DNA from: Lachnospiraceae bacterium P6A3
Lineage (GTDB): Bacteria; Bacillota; Clostridia; Lachnospirales; Lachnospiraceae
Length of the DNA: 64,000 bases
Assembly: GCA_000702085.1 (NCBI GenBank)
Contig: JNKP01000007.1
Location: forward strand, 1 to 64,000
Direction of reading: 5' to 3'
Numbering within the stretch: position 1 is the first letter of the stretch; every line of letters begins with the position of its first letter. A program made the position numbers and the translations under genes. Positions 7,846 to 16,385 of the stretch are shown piece after piece. The notes beneath the pieces were generated by a model, which worked only from the letters and a program-made list of their open reading frames with translations, searched no databases and was not told the origin of the DNA.

Positions 7846-8652
7846 ATGAAAAAGAAAGAAACCGTCTATCCGGAGTATGTACAGGCATATGTTCCGGATA
7901 CGGAGGATCTGGCCATACTCGTAGCCAGAGCAAAAGGCCCCGAAAGAAGCATGGCGGAGTTCTCAAGAGCCTGTAAAGTTAAAGGCCCTTCCACATTTTC
8001 ACGTATAGTAAATGAAAAGATCGATAAGCCTGTATCGGATAAGCTTCTGTATGCCATTGCAGAAAATGCGGCTGATAAGCAGGAAGTTACCCTTGATATG
8101 CTCATGAGAGCAAACGGTAAGGTTCCCAAGGATGAGGTTACGGGCGGCATTCCGGATAACGACAAAAGGAAAGCATATAAGACTCAGACTGAAAAAATAA
8201 AAGCGGTAAAGGATATAATCGTTCAAAGCTTTCTGGATAAGGGCGAATACGTCATGCTGTATCCGGATCTGAAGCTGTCGGAAATGATACCCGCAAGCGA
8301 ACATGCATTGTCTTATCCTTCGGATTTCTCAGTTCACATCCAGGGAAAGGAACCACTGGTTTGGAACTTTATCGTAGATCTGACAGACATGCATACTGTT
8401 TCGTTAAAGGCCAAGGCGGATAATAAAAAACATCTCAGTGAATCCATGAGAAGATTTGCTCCGCTGTTTTTGCGCGATGCCTGGGAGCAGGAAACTCTAA
8501 AGGATTTTGAAAACACCTTCGTATTCATCGAAGAAAAAGCCTTTAAGGTTTTCACCGAGATGATGAAGGGCGTGAAGACTAATACAAAGATGTCGGTGAT
8601 GCTGGTGGATGTGGAGAAGAAGACAGTATCAGATAAAGAGATCATAAAGTGA
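7846..8652 (+). CDS. Putative HTH regulator paired with PD-(D/E)XK nuclease
   Basis: The 268-residue protein has an N-terminal Cro/XRE-like region (about 28-95) with MAEFSRACKVKGPSTFSRI, a charged linker, and an uncharacterised C-terminal domain (about 120-260) containing WNFIVDLTDMH. The C-terminal part may sense a ligand or partner. It has a TAGGAGA site, and its stop lies 14 bases before the nuclease start, so the two are co-transcribed. It is the best local candidate for the protein that binds the TTGCAT/ATGCAA sites. DNA binding is inferred from the helix pattern only. Confidence 0.65.
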   Translation: MKKKETVYPEYVQAYVPDTEDLAILVARAKGPERSMAEFSRACKVKGPSTFSRIVNEKIDKPVSDKLLYAIAENAADKQEVTLDMLMRANGKVPKDEVTGGIPDNDKRKAYKTQTEKIKAVKDIIVQSFLDKGEYVMLYPDLKLSEMIPASEHALSYPSDFSVHIQGKEPLVWNFIVDLTDMHTVSLKAKADNKKHLSESMRRFAPLFLRDAWEQETLKDFENTFVFIEEKAFKVFTEMMKGVKTNTKMSVMLVDVEKKTVSDKEIIK

Positions 8653-8666
8653 CTATGGGAGGGATT

Positions 8667-10589
8667 ATGAACGATAAAAAATGGGATTTATCCGAAGATG
8701 CCAAAAATTTACTTTGGAAGATTGCTTATGATAAAAAAAGCGATGACTTCAATGTTTTTTCAGTACTGAAGAATGCTAACCATGAAATCAGACATTCCAG
8801 CTTTTTGGCGTGGCTGTTTGATAAAGATGAAGACCATGGCTTCGGAAAAGAATTTGCCATCAGCTTTTTTTCGCGTGCGACCAAGGGTTCATTTGATTAT
8901 AAGTTTTTCAATAATGAAGTAAAGAAAGACAAAGCGTATTGGGATGCGAAATTTGATGAATCATATTCCGTATATACGGAATATCCGGTTCCGTATTTTG
9001 ATAAGGGAAAAACAAAAACAACCAATAAAAGAATAGATATACTGATTGTCGGTGAAACGTTTACATGTACTATAGAGAACAAGTACGGTTCGTCCGTTCA
9101 CGATGATCAGCTTCAAAGATATAAGGAATTTGTAGAAAACAGGAAATTCACAGACAAAAAAGAGCATTTCTTTATTTTTCTTGATATACCTGAAGATGTA
9201 CATGATTTTGAAACCCGGGTGGAAGCTGAATACGAAAAATCAGCAAGTAAAGACGAAGATAAAAAAAAGAATATTATTTCACCTTCCAAAGAATATGACG
9301 GCTATACTTATATAAGCTATAAGGACATACTGGATATATTAAGCAGGTGCTTGGATAAAAGAAGGGGCGGATATGAAAAGCAGGATGATTTTATAAGAAA
9401 ATATATTCAGACAGTAAATTCTAATGTCAGATATGAAGATACTCCTGATGAATTATGTAATATAATACTTAATTCAAAGTCTCTGGAGGAACTGTACGCT
9501 TTTTACAACATGAGGTATACAAAAGATTCAGCGGAAAAAGAATGCTGGGATAATCTAAATCCTAAGTATCAGGATGCACTGAACACCATAATGAATAGGA
9601 TTAACAGTGTACAGAGAAACAACGACAGACGTGTAGAAAAAGTTCTTAAGGAACATCTGGTCCGTGAAGAGATCATAAAAGAAGATGCCAAAAAGAAGGA
9701 TAAAGTAGTAGGATATCATTTTGGCAGGAAATCCAGTTCCGAGCCCTATGCGTGGAGACTGTTGACCGGCAAAAAAATCAACTATATCAGACAGGTGGAT
9801 TATACGACAAAATTTGCCGGATATGATATCAGATTTTACTTCGGATTGGATGCCGGTACGTCTCTTAATTTGATCAAATTGATTGATAAAAAACGGGAAA
9901 TAATTGATAAATTAAATGAATTGCTAAGCGATAAAGAGAAGTACAAATGGACTGTGTCTCTTAAGTATTGTGTTTATGATGAATCGGCATATCATTTATT
10001 AACTGAATTTGATGACGAGGCACCGTCGATTTCGGGTAAAAATGCAATTTGTGGTTTACAGAAAATTTTAAATACTGATTATTCCAACCGTATAGGAAAA
10101 ATCAGGGAAAATGAAATCCTGGAAAGTTGCGAACTTGCCCCGGATATAAAAATGCTGCTTATTGATATTTATGGCGAGGATGAAACGGTTTTCATACAAT
10201 CAGCCATTAAAAGGTATTTGACCGAAAAGGAAATAACCGAAGAAGAATATGCCAAAAAACTCGAAGAATATAATCTACAGATGGCATTAAACGAGAGTAT
10301 CGTGAAAAGGTATCAGGATATATACGGGGATAGTGGAGATAATAAGAAGTATAAGCAATTTGATTCCGATTATATAGAAAAGCATAAACCACATAGATAC
10401 CCTGCTGTAGTTATTCGCTGGGCTCTTGATATCTCCTGCGTATTAAATGAAAACCCCGTTATTACGGAAGAGGATTTTAAAGCGGTATTTGAGTCGGAGA
10501 GTAATCTGGCAAATATATATCGAGAACAGACCAATAGAATATTTGATATATTCGGAACAAAATTAGCGGCAATTCAGCCTGATAAATAG
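8667..10589 (+). CDS. PD-(D/E)XK nuclease superfamily protein (PDDEXK_4-like)
   Basis: The protein is 640 residues from the ATG preceded by GGGAGGG; a GTG at 8649 overlaps the previous gene but is less likely. The N-terminal third carries RHSSFLAWLFD, then the nuclease core: a conserved acidic residue near Glu105, Asp124 in KRIDILI, Glu137-x-Lys139 in TIENKYG, and a QLQRY helix. This matches PDDEXK_4 proteins, often seen in defence and mobile islands. The C-terminal 400 residues are charged and helical with no recognised domain. The codons look more AT-rich than those of the flanking genes, consistent with transfer. A tight terminator follows. Confidence 0.85.
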   Translation: MNDKKWDLSEDAKNLLWKIAYDKKSDDFNVFSVLKNANHEIRHSSFLAWLFDKDEDHGFGKEFAISFFSRATKGSFDYKFFNNEVKKDKAYWDAKFDESYSVYTEYPVPYFDKGKTKTTNKRIDILIVGETFTCTIENKYGSSVHDDQLQRYKEFVENRKFTDKKEHFFIFLDIPEDVHDFETRVEAEYEKSASKDEDKKKNIISPSKEYDGYTYISYKDILDILSRCLDKRRGGYEKQDDFIRKYIQTVNSNVRYEDTPDELCNIILNSKSLEELYAFYNMRYTKDSAEKECWDNLNPKYQDALNTIMNRINSVQRNNDRRVEKVLKEHLVREEIIKEDAKKKDKVVGYHFGRKSSSEPYAWRLLTGKKINYIRQVDYTTKFAGYDIRFYFGLDAGTSLNLIKLIDKKREIIDKLNELLSDKEKYKWTVSLKYCVYDESAYHLLTEFDDEAPSISGKNAICGLQKILNTDYSNRIGKIRENEILESCELAPDIKMLLIDIYGEDETVFIQSAIKRYLTEKEITEEEYAKKLEEYNLQMALNESIVKRYQDIYGDSGDNKKYKQFDSDYIEKHKPHRYPAVVIRWALDISCVLNENPVITEEDFKAVFESESNLANIYREQTNRIFDIFGTKLAAIQPDK

Positions 10590-10609
10590 CCGGATCATTA
10601 TACTTATTT

Positions 10610-10640
10610 TGGGATAAGCGAAAGCTTATCCCATTTTTTT
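10610..10640 (+). terminator. Terminator of the HTH-nuclease pair
   Basis: TGGGATAAGC and GCTTATCCCA form a perfect ten-pair stem closed by a GAAA tetraloop, followed by seven T residues. Confidence 0.95.
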
Positions 10641-10660
10641 GAAATTTTTTCAAAAAACCC

Positions 10661-10690
10661 TTTACAAACCCTGCCCAAATTTGATATTAT
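10661..10690 (+). promoter_or_regulatory. Promoter of the ClpP/AAA+ operon
   Basis: TTTACA (10661-10666) and TATTAT (10685-10690), 18 bases apart, fit a sigma-A promoter. Transcription should start near 10697, leaving a leader of roughly 150 bases that contains operator site B. No other strong promoter was seen in the 10641-10845 gap. Confidence 0.6.
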
Positions 10691-10709
10691 GCCAACACGT
10701 TAAAAAGCG

Positions 10710-10725
10710 TTGCATCGCGATGCAA
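10710..10725. promoter_or_regulatory. Operator-like site B (perfect 16-base palindrome)
   Basis: TTGCATCGCGATGCAA is a perfect palindrome about a dozen bases downstream of the predicted transcription start, a position suited to repression. Related sites lie at 7781 and 11604. Confidence 0.75.
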
Positions 10726-10845
10726 TATTTTGAGATATGAAATTTGCCCTTATTATGCGCTCCTTGACAACCGAATATAGAATCCTCATCAGCTGCTCGG
10801 CCTGAATTTAAGATTTTTAAAACTATTTTCGAGGAGGTGATAAAA

Positions 10846-11580
10846 ATGAACAAAGGATACGCACAGTGTTTGATCTGTGAACTGTTTTTTAATTGCGAAA
10901 AAGACGGGGTTCTTCTTATCCCCGGTTTGGATGTGATCGCTACACGCGGAAAAGAACAGGACTCGGGAAGGATCCTAAGATGTGAAATTGACCTTGATGA
11001 AGATGAAACATGCAACGCGGTAGATGAGTTCGGAGATCTCTATGAAGCATTATTTGAGATTGCAGACTGGTATTCAAATTCCGAAGAGCAGTACGGTGTG
11101 AAGCCTGATGAAGAATTTATGGCAAATCCGGAAAGCATGCGTGTATGGGAAAAATATATAAACGGCTATAAGGAATTTGATGTATCTTCCGAAGGAATCG
11201 CCGAATACTGCGGACTGAAAAATATCACGGGCCCTGTAAAGGAACTTTTAGTCCTGGTGATCAATCATTTCTGCGGATTACTGGTTTCTTATGATGATGA
11301 AAACATCCTTGATGTGGCACTTCGAAGATTGGCAGAGATATTCTTTTTAAACAGGTTTGCCAAACGGATTGAAAGAATCGATATGCTTATGGATGAACGC
11401 ATGGAAAAATCCATTTTTCCGGAATATATCGATCTTACAATTGATGATTTCAGAAGAATCGCCTCATATCTCAGCGATGAATTTAATATCATGACCCGGA
11501 AAGCCCGGATTTTCTACGATCATTCCAGGACCGATGAAGATGTATGCCGTTTGTATTCCGACGTCCTTAATATGGACTAG
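10846..11580 (+). CDS. Unknown protein, short paralogue of the ClpP-operon pair
   Basis: I recognise no known domain in this 244-residue acidic protein. From start to end it is related to the first 230 residues of the next gene product: both have a [LV]PGxD segment near residue 30, EYGVKP or EFGVKP near 85, and ERIDxLMDER then FPExxDL and FRRIAxYL in the C-terminal third. A mostly helical fold is likely. ATG 10846 follows GAGGAGGTGA; the in-frame GTG inside that site is rejected. It is the first gene of the ClpP/AAA+ operon and could be a substrate adaptor or receptor. Confidence 0.75.
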   Translation: MNKGYAQCLICELFFNCEKDGVLLIPGLDVIATRGKEQDSGRILRCEIDLDEDETCNAVDEFGDLYEALFEIADWYSNSEEQYGVKPDEEFMANPESMRVWEKYINGYKEFDVSSEGIAEYCGLKNITGPVKELLVLVINHFCGLLVSYDDENILDVALRRLAEIFFLNRFAKRIERIDMLMDERMEKSIFPEYIDLTIDDFRRIASYLSDEFNIMTRKARIFYDHSRTDEDVCRLYSDVLNMD

Positions 11581-11603
11581 GATATATTTTTTTCAAAGCA
11601 CCA

Positions 11604-11619
11604 TTGCATGCAAATGCAA
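11604..11619. promoter_or_regulatory. Operator-like site C (TTGCAT-GCAA-ATGCAA)
   Basis: The same two half-sites as site B in the same arrangement, with GCAA in place of CGCG, lie in the 80-base gap between the two paralogous genes. This may be an internal promoter control point or a secondary repressor site. Confidence 0.65.
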
Positions 11620-11660
11620 CGCATAGTAATAAAGCGCAATACCGCTACAAGGAGAAGATT

Positions 11661-13028
11661 ATGGATAGAAAATACCTCGACAGAGAATTTTATGAACTGC
11701 TCATCATGGATATGCACTGTCTCCGCGATAAGAACAGTGTTGTTATGGTTCCCGGTTTTGATCAGGCAATTTCTGCCGGGGAGATCATGGATACGGGACG
11801 TATTGTCAGGATCGTTCTTGGTTTTGAACCGCTAATGACTCAGAAGATTGCAGATGAGTTTGCTTCTCTTGCAAGCTACCTTTACGAAATAGGACAGTGG
11901 TATCACATCACCGGATCCGAATTCGGCGTAAAACCCGTTAAATCCGCTCTCAAAGAACCCGGAGCAATGGATGTGTGGTCCAAGTACATATCGGACTACA
12001 AGGGATTTGATTCTCCCCGTAAAGGAATTAAAGGCAGCACTCCCGACCTGCTTGCATTTATGTGTTACAGGTACTGCAAGTATGAAGCAATAGGAGCTCC
12101 CGAGATGATTCTGCTTAATGCAGCCAGGGAACTTTCCTATGCATATATCATCAACGGCTATTCCATAAAAGCCGAGAGAATCGATCTTCTTATGGACGAA
12201 AGGGATTCAAGATCTTATTTCCCCGAGAAGAAAGACCTTGATCTCGACGAATTCCGCAGGATAGCAAATTACCTGGAAGATCCGGAGAATATCACAACCG
12301 CTAAAGCAGCTGAATTCCATCAGCGTTCGGAAAGTGACGAAGATACGGAAAACCTTTACAGGGAATATATCGAAACAAGATCACAGGATCTTCCGTATTT
12401 TTACATGGATGCTCTTCAGCTTAAATACGGATTCGGAGAATATGATTCCATAAATGAAAAGGAAATCGCCGAAGATTTCAGTGATCTTTATAAGGTCACC
12501 ATAACCGAGGAGCTGGTAAAGGGAATCCTTGATGATGCTCTTTATATGATCCGGCACGAGCCTGAACCCTTTGATGAGATAAGCGTAAAAGAAAAATTGC
12601 CTGAAGGCCTTCCCGGAAACCTCAAAGGTAAAGATCTTAGCTGGGACATGATCTCCAGAAAAATCTACTCATATACGGAAGAAGGCGAAATGGATGAGTA
12701 TCTGTCCGAAACCTTCGGGGACGCGGATTACGTGACAGTTCCCGATATGGAAAGTATTTACTACACATATTCTCCGAGATGGACTGATATTGCAGGGTTA
12801 GATACCGTTCTGACCAATGTCAACGTTCAGGATTATCGCGGGATGGCCGAATTTATTCTGGAGAAACTCGACAAAATGGGAGTCTGCATCGTGAATAAAT
12901 TCTTCCGTCATGACAAGATAAAGCCTTCGGATATATACGATTACTCTTATCTTGATCCCGGTCTTGCAATGAAAATAATCCGCGACAATCCTCTTAAGCT
13001 TATGGAAAAGATCAACGCATCACACTGA
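11661..13028 (+). CDS. Unknown protein, long paralogue with C-terminal extension
   Basis: The protein is 455 residues from the ATG preceded by AAGGAGA; an upstream TTG at 11604 lies inside operator site C and is rejected. Residues 1 to about 235 are paralogous to the preceding gene product, including MVPGFD, EFGVKP, KAERIDLLMDER and FRRIANYL. The remaining 220 residues are unique to this copy, acidic and helix-rich, and have no motif I know. Thirty bases or fewer separate it from clpP, so the two are translated from one message. Duplication followed by domain gain is the simplest history. Confidence 0.75.
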   Translation: MDRKYLDREFYELLIMDMHCLRDKNSVVMVPGFDQAISAGEIMDTGRIVRIVLGFEPLMTQKIADEFASLASYLYEIGQWYHITGSEFGVKPVKSALKEPGAMDVWSKYISDYKGFDSPRKGIKGSTPDLLAFMCYRYCKYEAIGAPEMILLNAARELSYAYIINGYSIKAERIDLLMDERDSRSYFPEKKDLDLDEFRRIANYLEDPENITTAKAAEFHQRSESDEDTENLYREYIETRSQDLPYFYMDALQLKYGFGEYDSINEKEIAEDFSDLYKVTITEELVKGILDDALYMIRHEPEPFDEISVKEKLPEGLPGNLKGKDLSWDMISRKIYSYTEEGEMDEYLSETFGDADYVTVPDMESIYYTYSPRWTDIAGLDTVLTNVNVQDYRGMAEFILEKLDKMGVCIVNKFFRHDKIKPSDIYDYSYLDPGLAMKIIRDNPLKLMEKINASH

Positions 13029-13051
13029 TTTCGATATGAAAGGAGGACATT

Positions 13052-13636
13052 ATGAATTTTTACATTCCTACCGTCATTGACTCCAACGGAAAATATGAAA
13101 GAGCTTATGACATTTATTCAAGACTCCTTAAGGAGAGAATAGTTTTCCTTTCCGGGGAGGTTAATGAAGAAACCGCAACTTCCGTCGTAGCCCAGCTTCT
13201 TTATCTTGAATCACAGGATTCCGGTAAGGATATAAGCCTGTACATCAACTCTCCGGGAGGCTCTGTATCTGCAGGTATGGCAATCTACGATACCATGCAT
13301 TACCTGAAGTGTGATGTGTCCACAATCTGCGTCGGAATGGCTGCCAGCATGGGTGCATTTCTTCTTGCCGGAGGTACAAAGGGAAAGAGATTCGCACTTC
13401 CCAATTCCGAGATCATGATCCATCAGCCTCTGGGAGCAAGCTCGGGACAGGCATCGGACCTTCAGATAGCCGCAGAGCATATTCTCCATACCAAAGAAAA
13501 ATTAAACAGGATCCTGGCCGAAAACTGCGGAAAAGAAGTTTCCAGAATTTCCGCAGACTCTGACAGAAATAACTGGATGAGTGCCGAGGAAGCGCTCGGA
13601 TACGGACTGATCGATAAAATGATCGAGTCCAGGTAA
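13052..13636 (+). CDS. clpP: ClpP-family peptidase with Asn in place of the catalytic Asp
   Basis: The 194-residue protein aligns with ClpP end to end, including [23 protein letters not shown] and LYINSPGGS. The nucleophile Ser99 (GMAASMGAF) and His124 (MIHQPLG) are present. The third triad position, an Asp in the DRDNFMS motif of housekeeping ClpP, is Asn173 here (SDRNNWMS). Listeria ClpP1 has the same Asp-to-Asn change and is active mainly when mixed with another ClpP. There is no obvious propeptide. AAAGGAGG precedes the start, and the AAA+ gene begins 14 bases after the stop, so it very likely works with that ATPase in the cytosol. Confidence 0.93.
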   Translation: MNFYIPTVIDSNGKYERAYDIYSRLLKERIVFLSGEVNEETATSVVAQLLYLESQDSGKDISLYINSPGGSVSAGMAIYDTMHYLKCDVSTICVGMAASMGAFLLAGGTKGKRFALPNSEIMIHQPLGASSGQASDLQIAAEHILHTKEKLNRILAENCGKEVSRISADSDRNNWMSAEEALGYGLIDKMIESR

Positions 13637-13650
13637 GAAAGGAGAAGAAT

Positions 13651-15771
13651 ATGATATATAAAGCATTCCGCCTTGAGATGAACAAATCCCTCGAAAAGAA
13701 AAATGTATTGGATGAGCTCCCTGACGATATTCTCGATATCGAACCCGGATTCGGGATGCCTCACTTCCGGTCAAATAAGCAGGATTCAGCTCGCAGAAAC
13801 GATGAAGACAATCTGTACTCAAGATATTCCGACTCATCCCTTGAAAGTATTAATGAAGATTTCTATAAAGAATATCTCAGACACGAAAAGTATGTCTGCG
13901 TTGTAACCGGACGCGGCGAAAAAGATATCGATATTCTTGTCGCGTACACTCTTTTGAATCGTGAGAGCAAGGATCCCGAAACGGATATAATACAGAAATT
14001 TCCCGATTGCCACATAGTTTCATCAAGAGAGATTACCTGTGAAGAATTCCGTAATGATATGGAAAACAGAAGGTATGTTTCCAACGGACGTACTCTTCTG
14101 GGTAAGCTCGGCATTGCGTATAAAGCAGGTTTCTTCGATCCATATCCTTTTGAACTTGAAGAATGTGTTCTCGGTTTTTCCAAAACCACCAAAGCACAGT
14201 GCAAGAAAAGAGCACGTGAGATACTGGCTTCGAACAGCCTTATGGAAGAAATCGACCGTATTTATTCCAAAGAGAATCTTAAAAGCTATGCGGGCCATCC
14301 CGTGCATTACATGATCTCCGCGGGAGACTTGAGAGCTGCTTTGGATATGGAAGAAATACTTATCAGGGCACTTGATTCCAACGGAAGACTTCCTTCCTGC
14401 AGACAGATGATCATGAAGAATATTTCCAGAACTGCATACAGGGATGATCGGTTCAAGCAGGTTCTTGAATCCGCGGAAGGCGGTATCATGATGATCGTTC
14501 TTGATCAGAAACCTGATTTCGGAAGATTTGCCACGGACTTTCACGATGTTACCAAGGTCATCGGAGAGATGGTAAACAAACTCAAAAAGGATACTCTTTT
14601 TATCTTTGTTGAGATCATGGGGGAATCTCTCAGAAACGACGATGCACTTGCCAATATCACATCCAAGGCGGACATTATCCGGATTGTGGAGGGAAGCGGC
14701 GACAAAGAATGTGCTCAGAAGTATCTGAAGGAGCTTACTTCCAAAGTAGAGTTTCATGTAGACGATCCCGATGAAGTATTTAATTACCTTCCAATGCAGG
14801 AATGCTTTACCGTCAGTGATATATTTTCTGCCTACAATTCCTGGTACGGAAGCGGCCTGAAAAATCATGTCTATAAAGCATACAAAGATCAGAAAAAATA
14901 TGAAATAAAAGTTACCAAGACTGCGAACAAGCCTTATGACGAACTTAAGTCACTGATAGGTATAACCGAAGCAAAGCGTGTAGTAGACGATATAATCGCC
15001 GCAGGTAAGCTGATGAAAGCAAGAGAGAGAATGGGGCTTAATACGGAAGGTAATTCTCTTCACATGCTTTTTGCAGGCAATCCCGGAAGCTGTAAGACAA
15101 CCGTGGCAAGGCTTATCGCACAGATCCTCAAGGAAGAAGAAGTCGTAACGTCGGGAGCTTTTATCGAGTGCGGCAGACAGGACCTGGTGGGCAAGTACGT
15201 GGGCTGGACCGCAAAAATCGTTGAAGACAAGTTCAGGGCCGCAAGCGGCGGTGTTCTTTTTATCGACGAGGCATATTCCCTTGTGGAGGACGGAAGAACA
15301 TACGGTGCAGAGGCCATCAACGTCATTACCCAGCTTATGGAAAACTACCGTGATTCCGTCATAGTGATCTTTGCCGGATATACGGAGAAGATGAAAGAGT
15401 TTCTTGATCAGAACGAAGGGTTAAAGAGCCGTATTTCTTTCCATCTGAATTTTCCCGATTACACTTCGGATGAACTTACGGATATTCTCAGACTCATGTC
15501 TTCGAAAAGAGAATACATGATTGAAGACGATGCGTATGAATATTGTCATGAAATATTCGATAACGCCGTTACAGAAGAAAACTACGGAAACGGAAGATAT
15601 GTCCGTAATCTCCTGGAACAGGCCATTATCAGGCAGTCATCCAGGATCATGGCAGAATCAGCGGGTAAAGAACTGTCCAAGGAAGAAATCTGCATCCTGA
15701 AAAAAGAAGACTTCCGCGAGCTTTCATGCATTGATGGAAAGCTCCCCTCCGTAATTGGATTTACCGTATAA
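13651..15771 (+). CDS. CbxX/SpoVK-type AAA+ ATPase, putative ClpP unfoldase
   Basis: The 706-residue protein has a long N-terminal region (1 to about 425) and one typical CbxX/SpoVK AAA+ module (about 435-690). Walker A is GNPGSCKTT (476-484, Cys where Gly is usual). The pore-loop-like YVGW is at 516-519 and Walker B LFIDEAYSL includes Asp539-Glu540. LKSRISF supplies the arginine finger. Residues of about 225-330 look like a degenerate first AAA domain. The C-terminus ends VIGFTV, placing an IGF tripeptide, the ClpP-docking signature of ClpX/ClpA, at 702-704. AAGAAAGGAGAAG precedes the start. Unfoldase function is inferred. Confidence 0.88.
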   Translation: MIYKAFRLEMNKSLEKKNVLDELPDDILDIEPGFGMPHFRSNKQDSARRNDEDNLYSRYSDSSLESINEDFYKEYLRHEKYVCVVTGRGEKDIDILVAYTLLNRESKDPETDIIQKFPDCHIVSSREITCEEFRNDMENRRYVSNGRTLLGKLGIAYKAGFFDPYPFELEECVLGFSKTTKAQCKKRAREILASNSLMEEIDRIYSKENLKSYAGHPVHYMISAGDLRAALDMEEILIRALDSNGRLPSCRQMIMKNISRTAYRDDRFKQVLESAEGGIMMIVLDQKPDFGRFATDFHDVTKVIGEMVNKLKKDTLFIFVEIMGESLRNDDALANITSKADIIRIVEGSGDKECAQKYLKELTSKVEFHVDDPDEVFNYLPMQECFTVSDIFSAYNSWYGSGLKNHVYKAYKDQKKYEIKVTKTANKPYDELKSLIGITEAKRVVDDIIAAGKLMKARERMGLNTEGNSLHMLFAGNPGSCKTTVARLIAQILKEEEVVTSGAFIECGRQDLVGKYVGWTAKIVEDKFRAASGGVLFIDEAYSLVEDGRTYGAEAINVITQLMENYRDSVIVIFAGYTEKMKEFLDQNEGLKSRISFHLNFPDYTSDELTDILRLMSSKREYMIEDDAYEYCHEIFDNAVTEENYGNGRYVRNLLEQAIIRQSSRIMAESAGKELSKEEICILKKEDFRELSCIDGKLPSVIGFTV

Positions 15772-15803
15772 GGAACTGTCTGATTTTCAGAAAGGAGATA
15801 ATT

Positions 15804-16244
15804 ATGAAAAAAAAGGAACTGACCAGACCTTCACAGTTTTTAAGTAATAATCTGTGGGAACTTTATACATTTATTTCCAATCTTGAGAATAGTTATATTT
15901 TCAGCAGCGATGTGCCCGGAAAGCCCGGAGAATCACTCTATTACGTCGAAGGCATGAGTCTTACGGAACTTGATACCGTGTATGCACATTATTCTATCGG
16001 TGATCTTCCCGAATATAAGACGGAATTGCTTACATTGAGGCTCATAAATGCAGAATCGGGACAGGTGAACAAATATACCCGCGAACTGGAGACGGATGCC
16101 TGGAACGAAAGGGAGCTGCCTGTTGAAAAGGTGCTTGAAAAATACGGACTCAGAATACCGAAAAGGGAAGAACTGGACAAATGGTTCTTTTACGGAGCCT
16201 ACCCCGTGGGTCCCCACAGGCTCCCGTATACTAAAAATTTTTAA
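15804..16244 (+). CDS. Small unknown protein, last gene of ClpP/AAA+ operon
   Basis: A 146-residue hydrophilic protein with no domain I recognise. It begins MKKKELTRPSQFLSNNLWEL, has no signal peptide or membrane segment, and ends in an aromatic, proline-rich tail (YGAYPVGPHRLPYTKNF). An AGAAAGGAGAT site precedes the start, 32 bases after the ATPase stop, so it is most likely in the same message. It could be an adaptor or regulator of the protease complex. No clear terminator follows. Confidence 0.7.
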   Translation: MKKKELTRPSQFLSNNLWELYTFISNLENSYIFSSDVPGKPGESLYYVEGMSLTELDTVYAHYSIGDLPEYKTELLTLRLINAESGQVNKYTRELETDAWNERELPVEKVLEKYGLRIPKREELDKWFFYGAYPVGPHRLPYTKNF

Positions 16245-16261
16245 ATAACATTTGCTTTGCG

Positions 16262-16385
16262 TTGACGGCGGATTATACCAAATGTATCATTAATAACGGT
16301 GCAGGGCACTAAATGTAGTTGTTCTGCCGATACAATCGATAATCCGCGGAAAATCACTGCGGACACGCAATTTCAGGAGGATATT
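16262..16385 (+). promoter_or_regulatory. Promoter and leader of the uracil permease gene
   Basis: TTGACG (16262-16267) and TATCAT (16285-16290) with a 17-base spacer form a good promoter. The leader of about 90 bases contains TCCGC and GCGGA pairing around an A-rich loop, next to the AGGAGG site. It does not match the PyrR-binding loop or a purine riboswitch as I know them. Confidence 0.6.

Noticed and set aside
14023-14868. 281-codon minus-strand frame inside the AAA+ gene
   Set aside because: Composition is that of a shadow frame and the AAA+ gene is certain.
16297-16385. Purine or PyrR-type control element in the uracil permease leader
   Set aside because: The leader lacks the conserved loops of the elements I know; only a short hairpin is visible.
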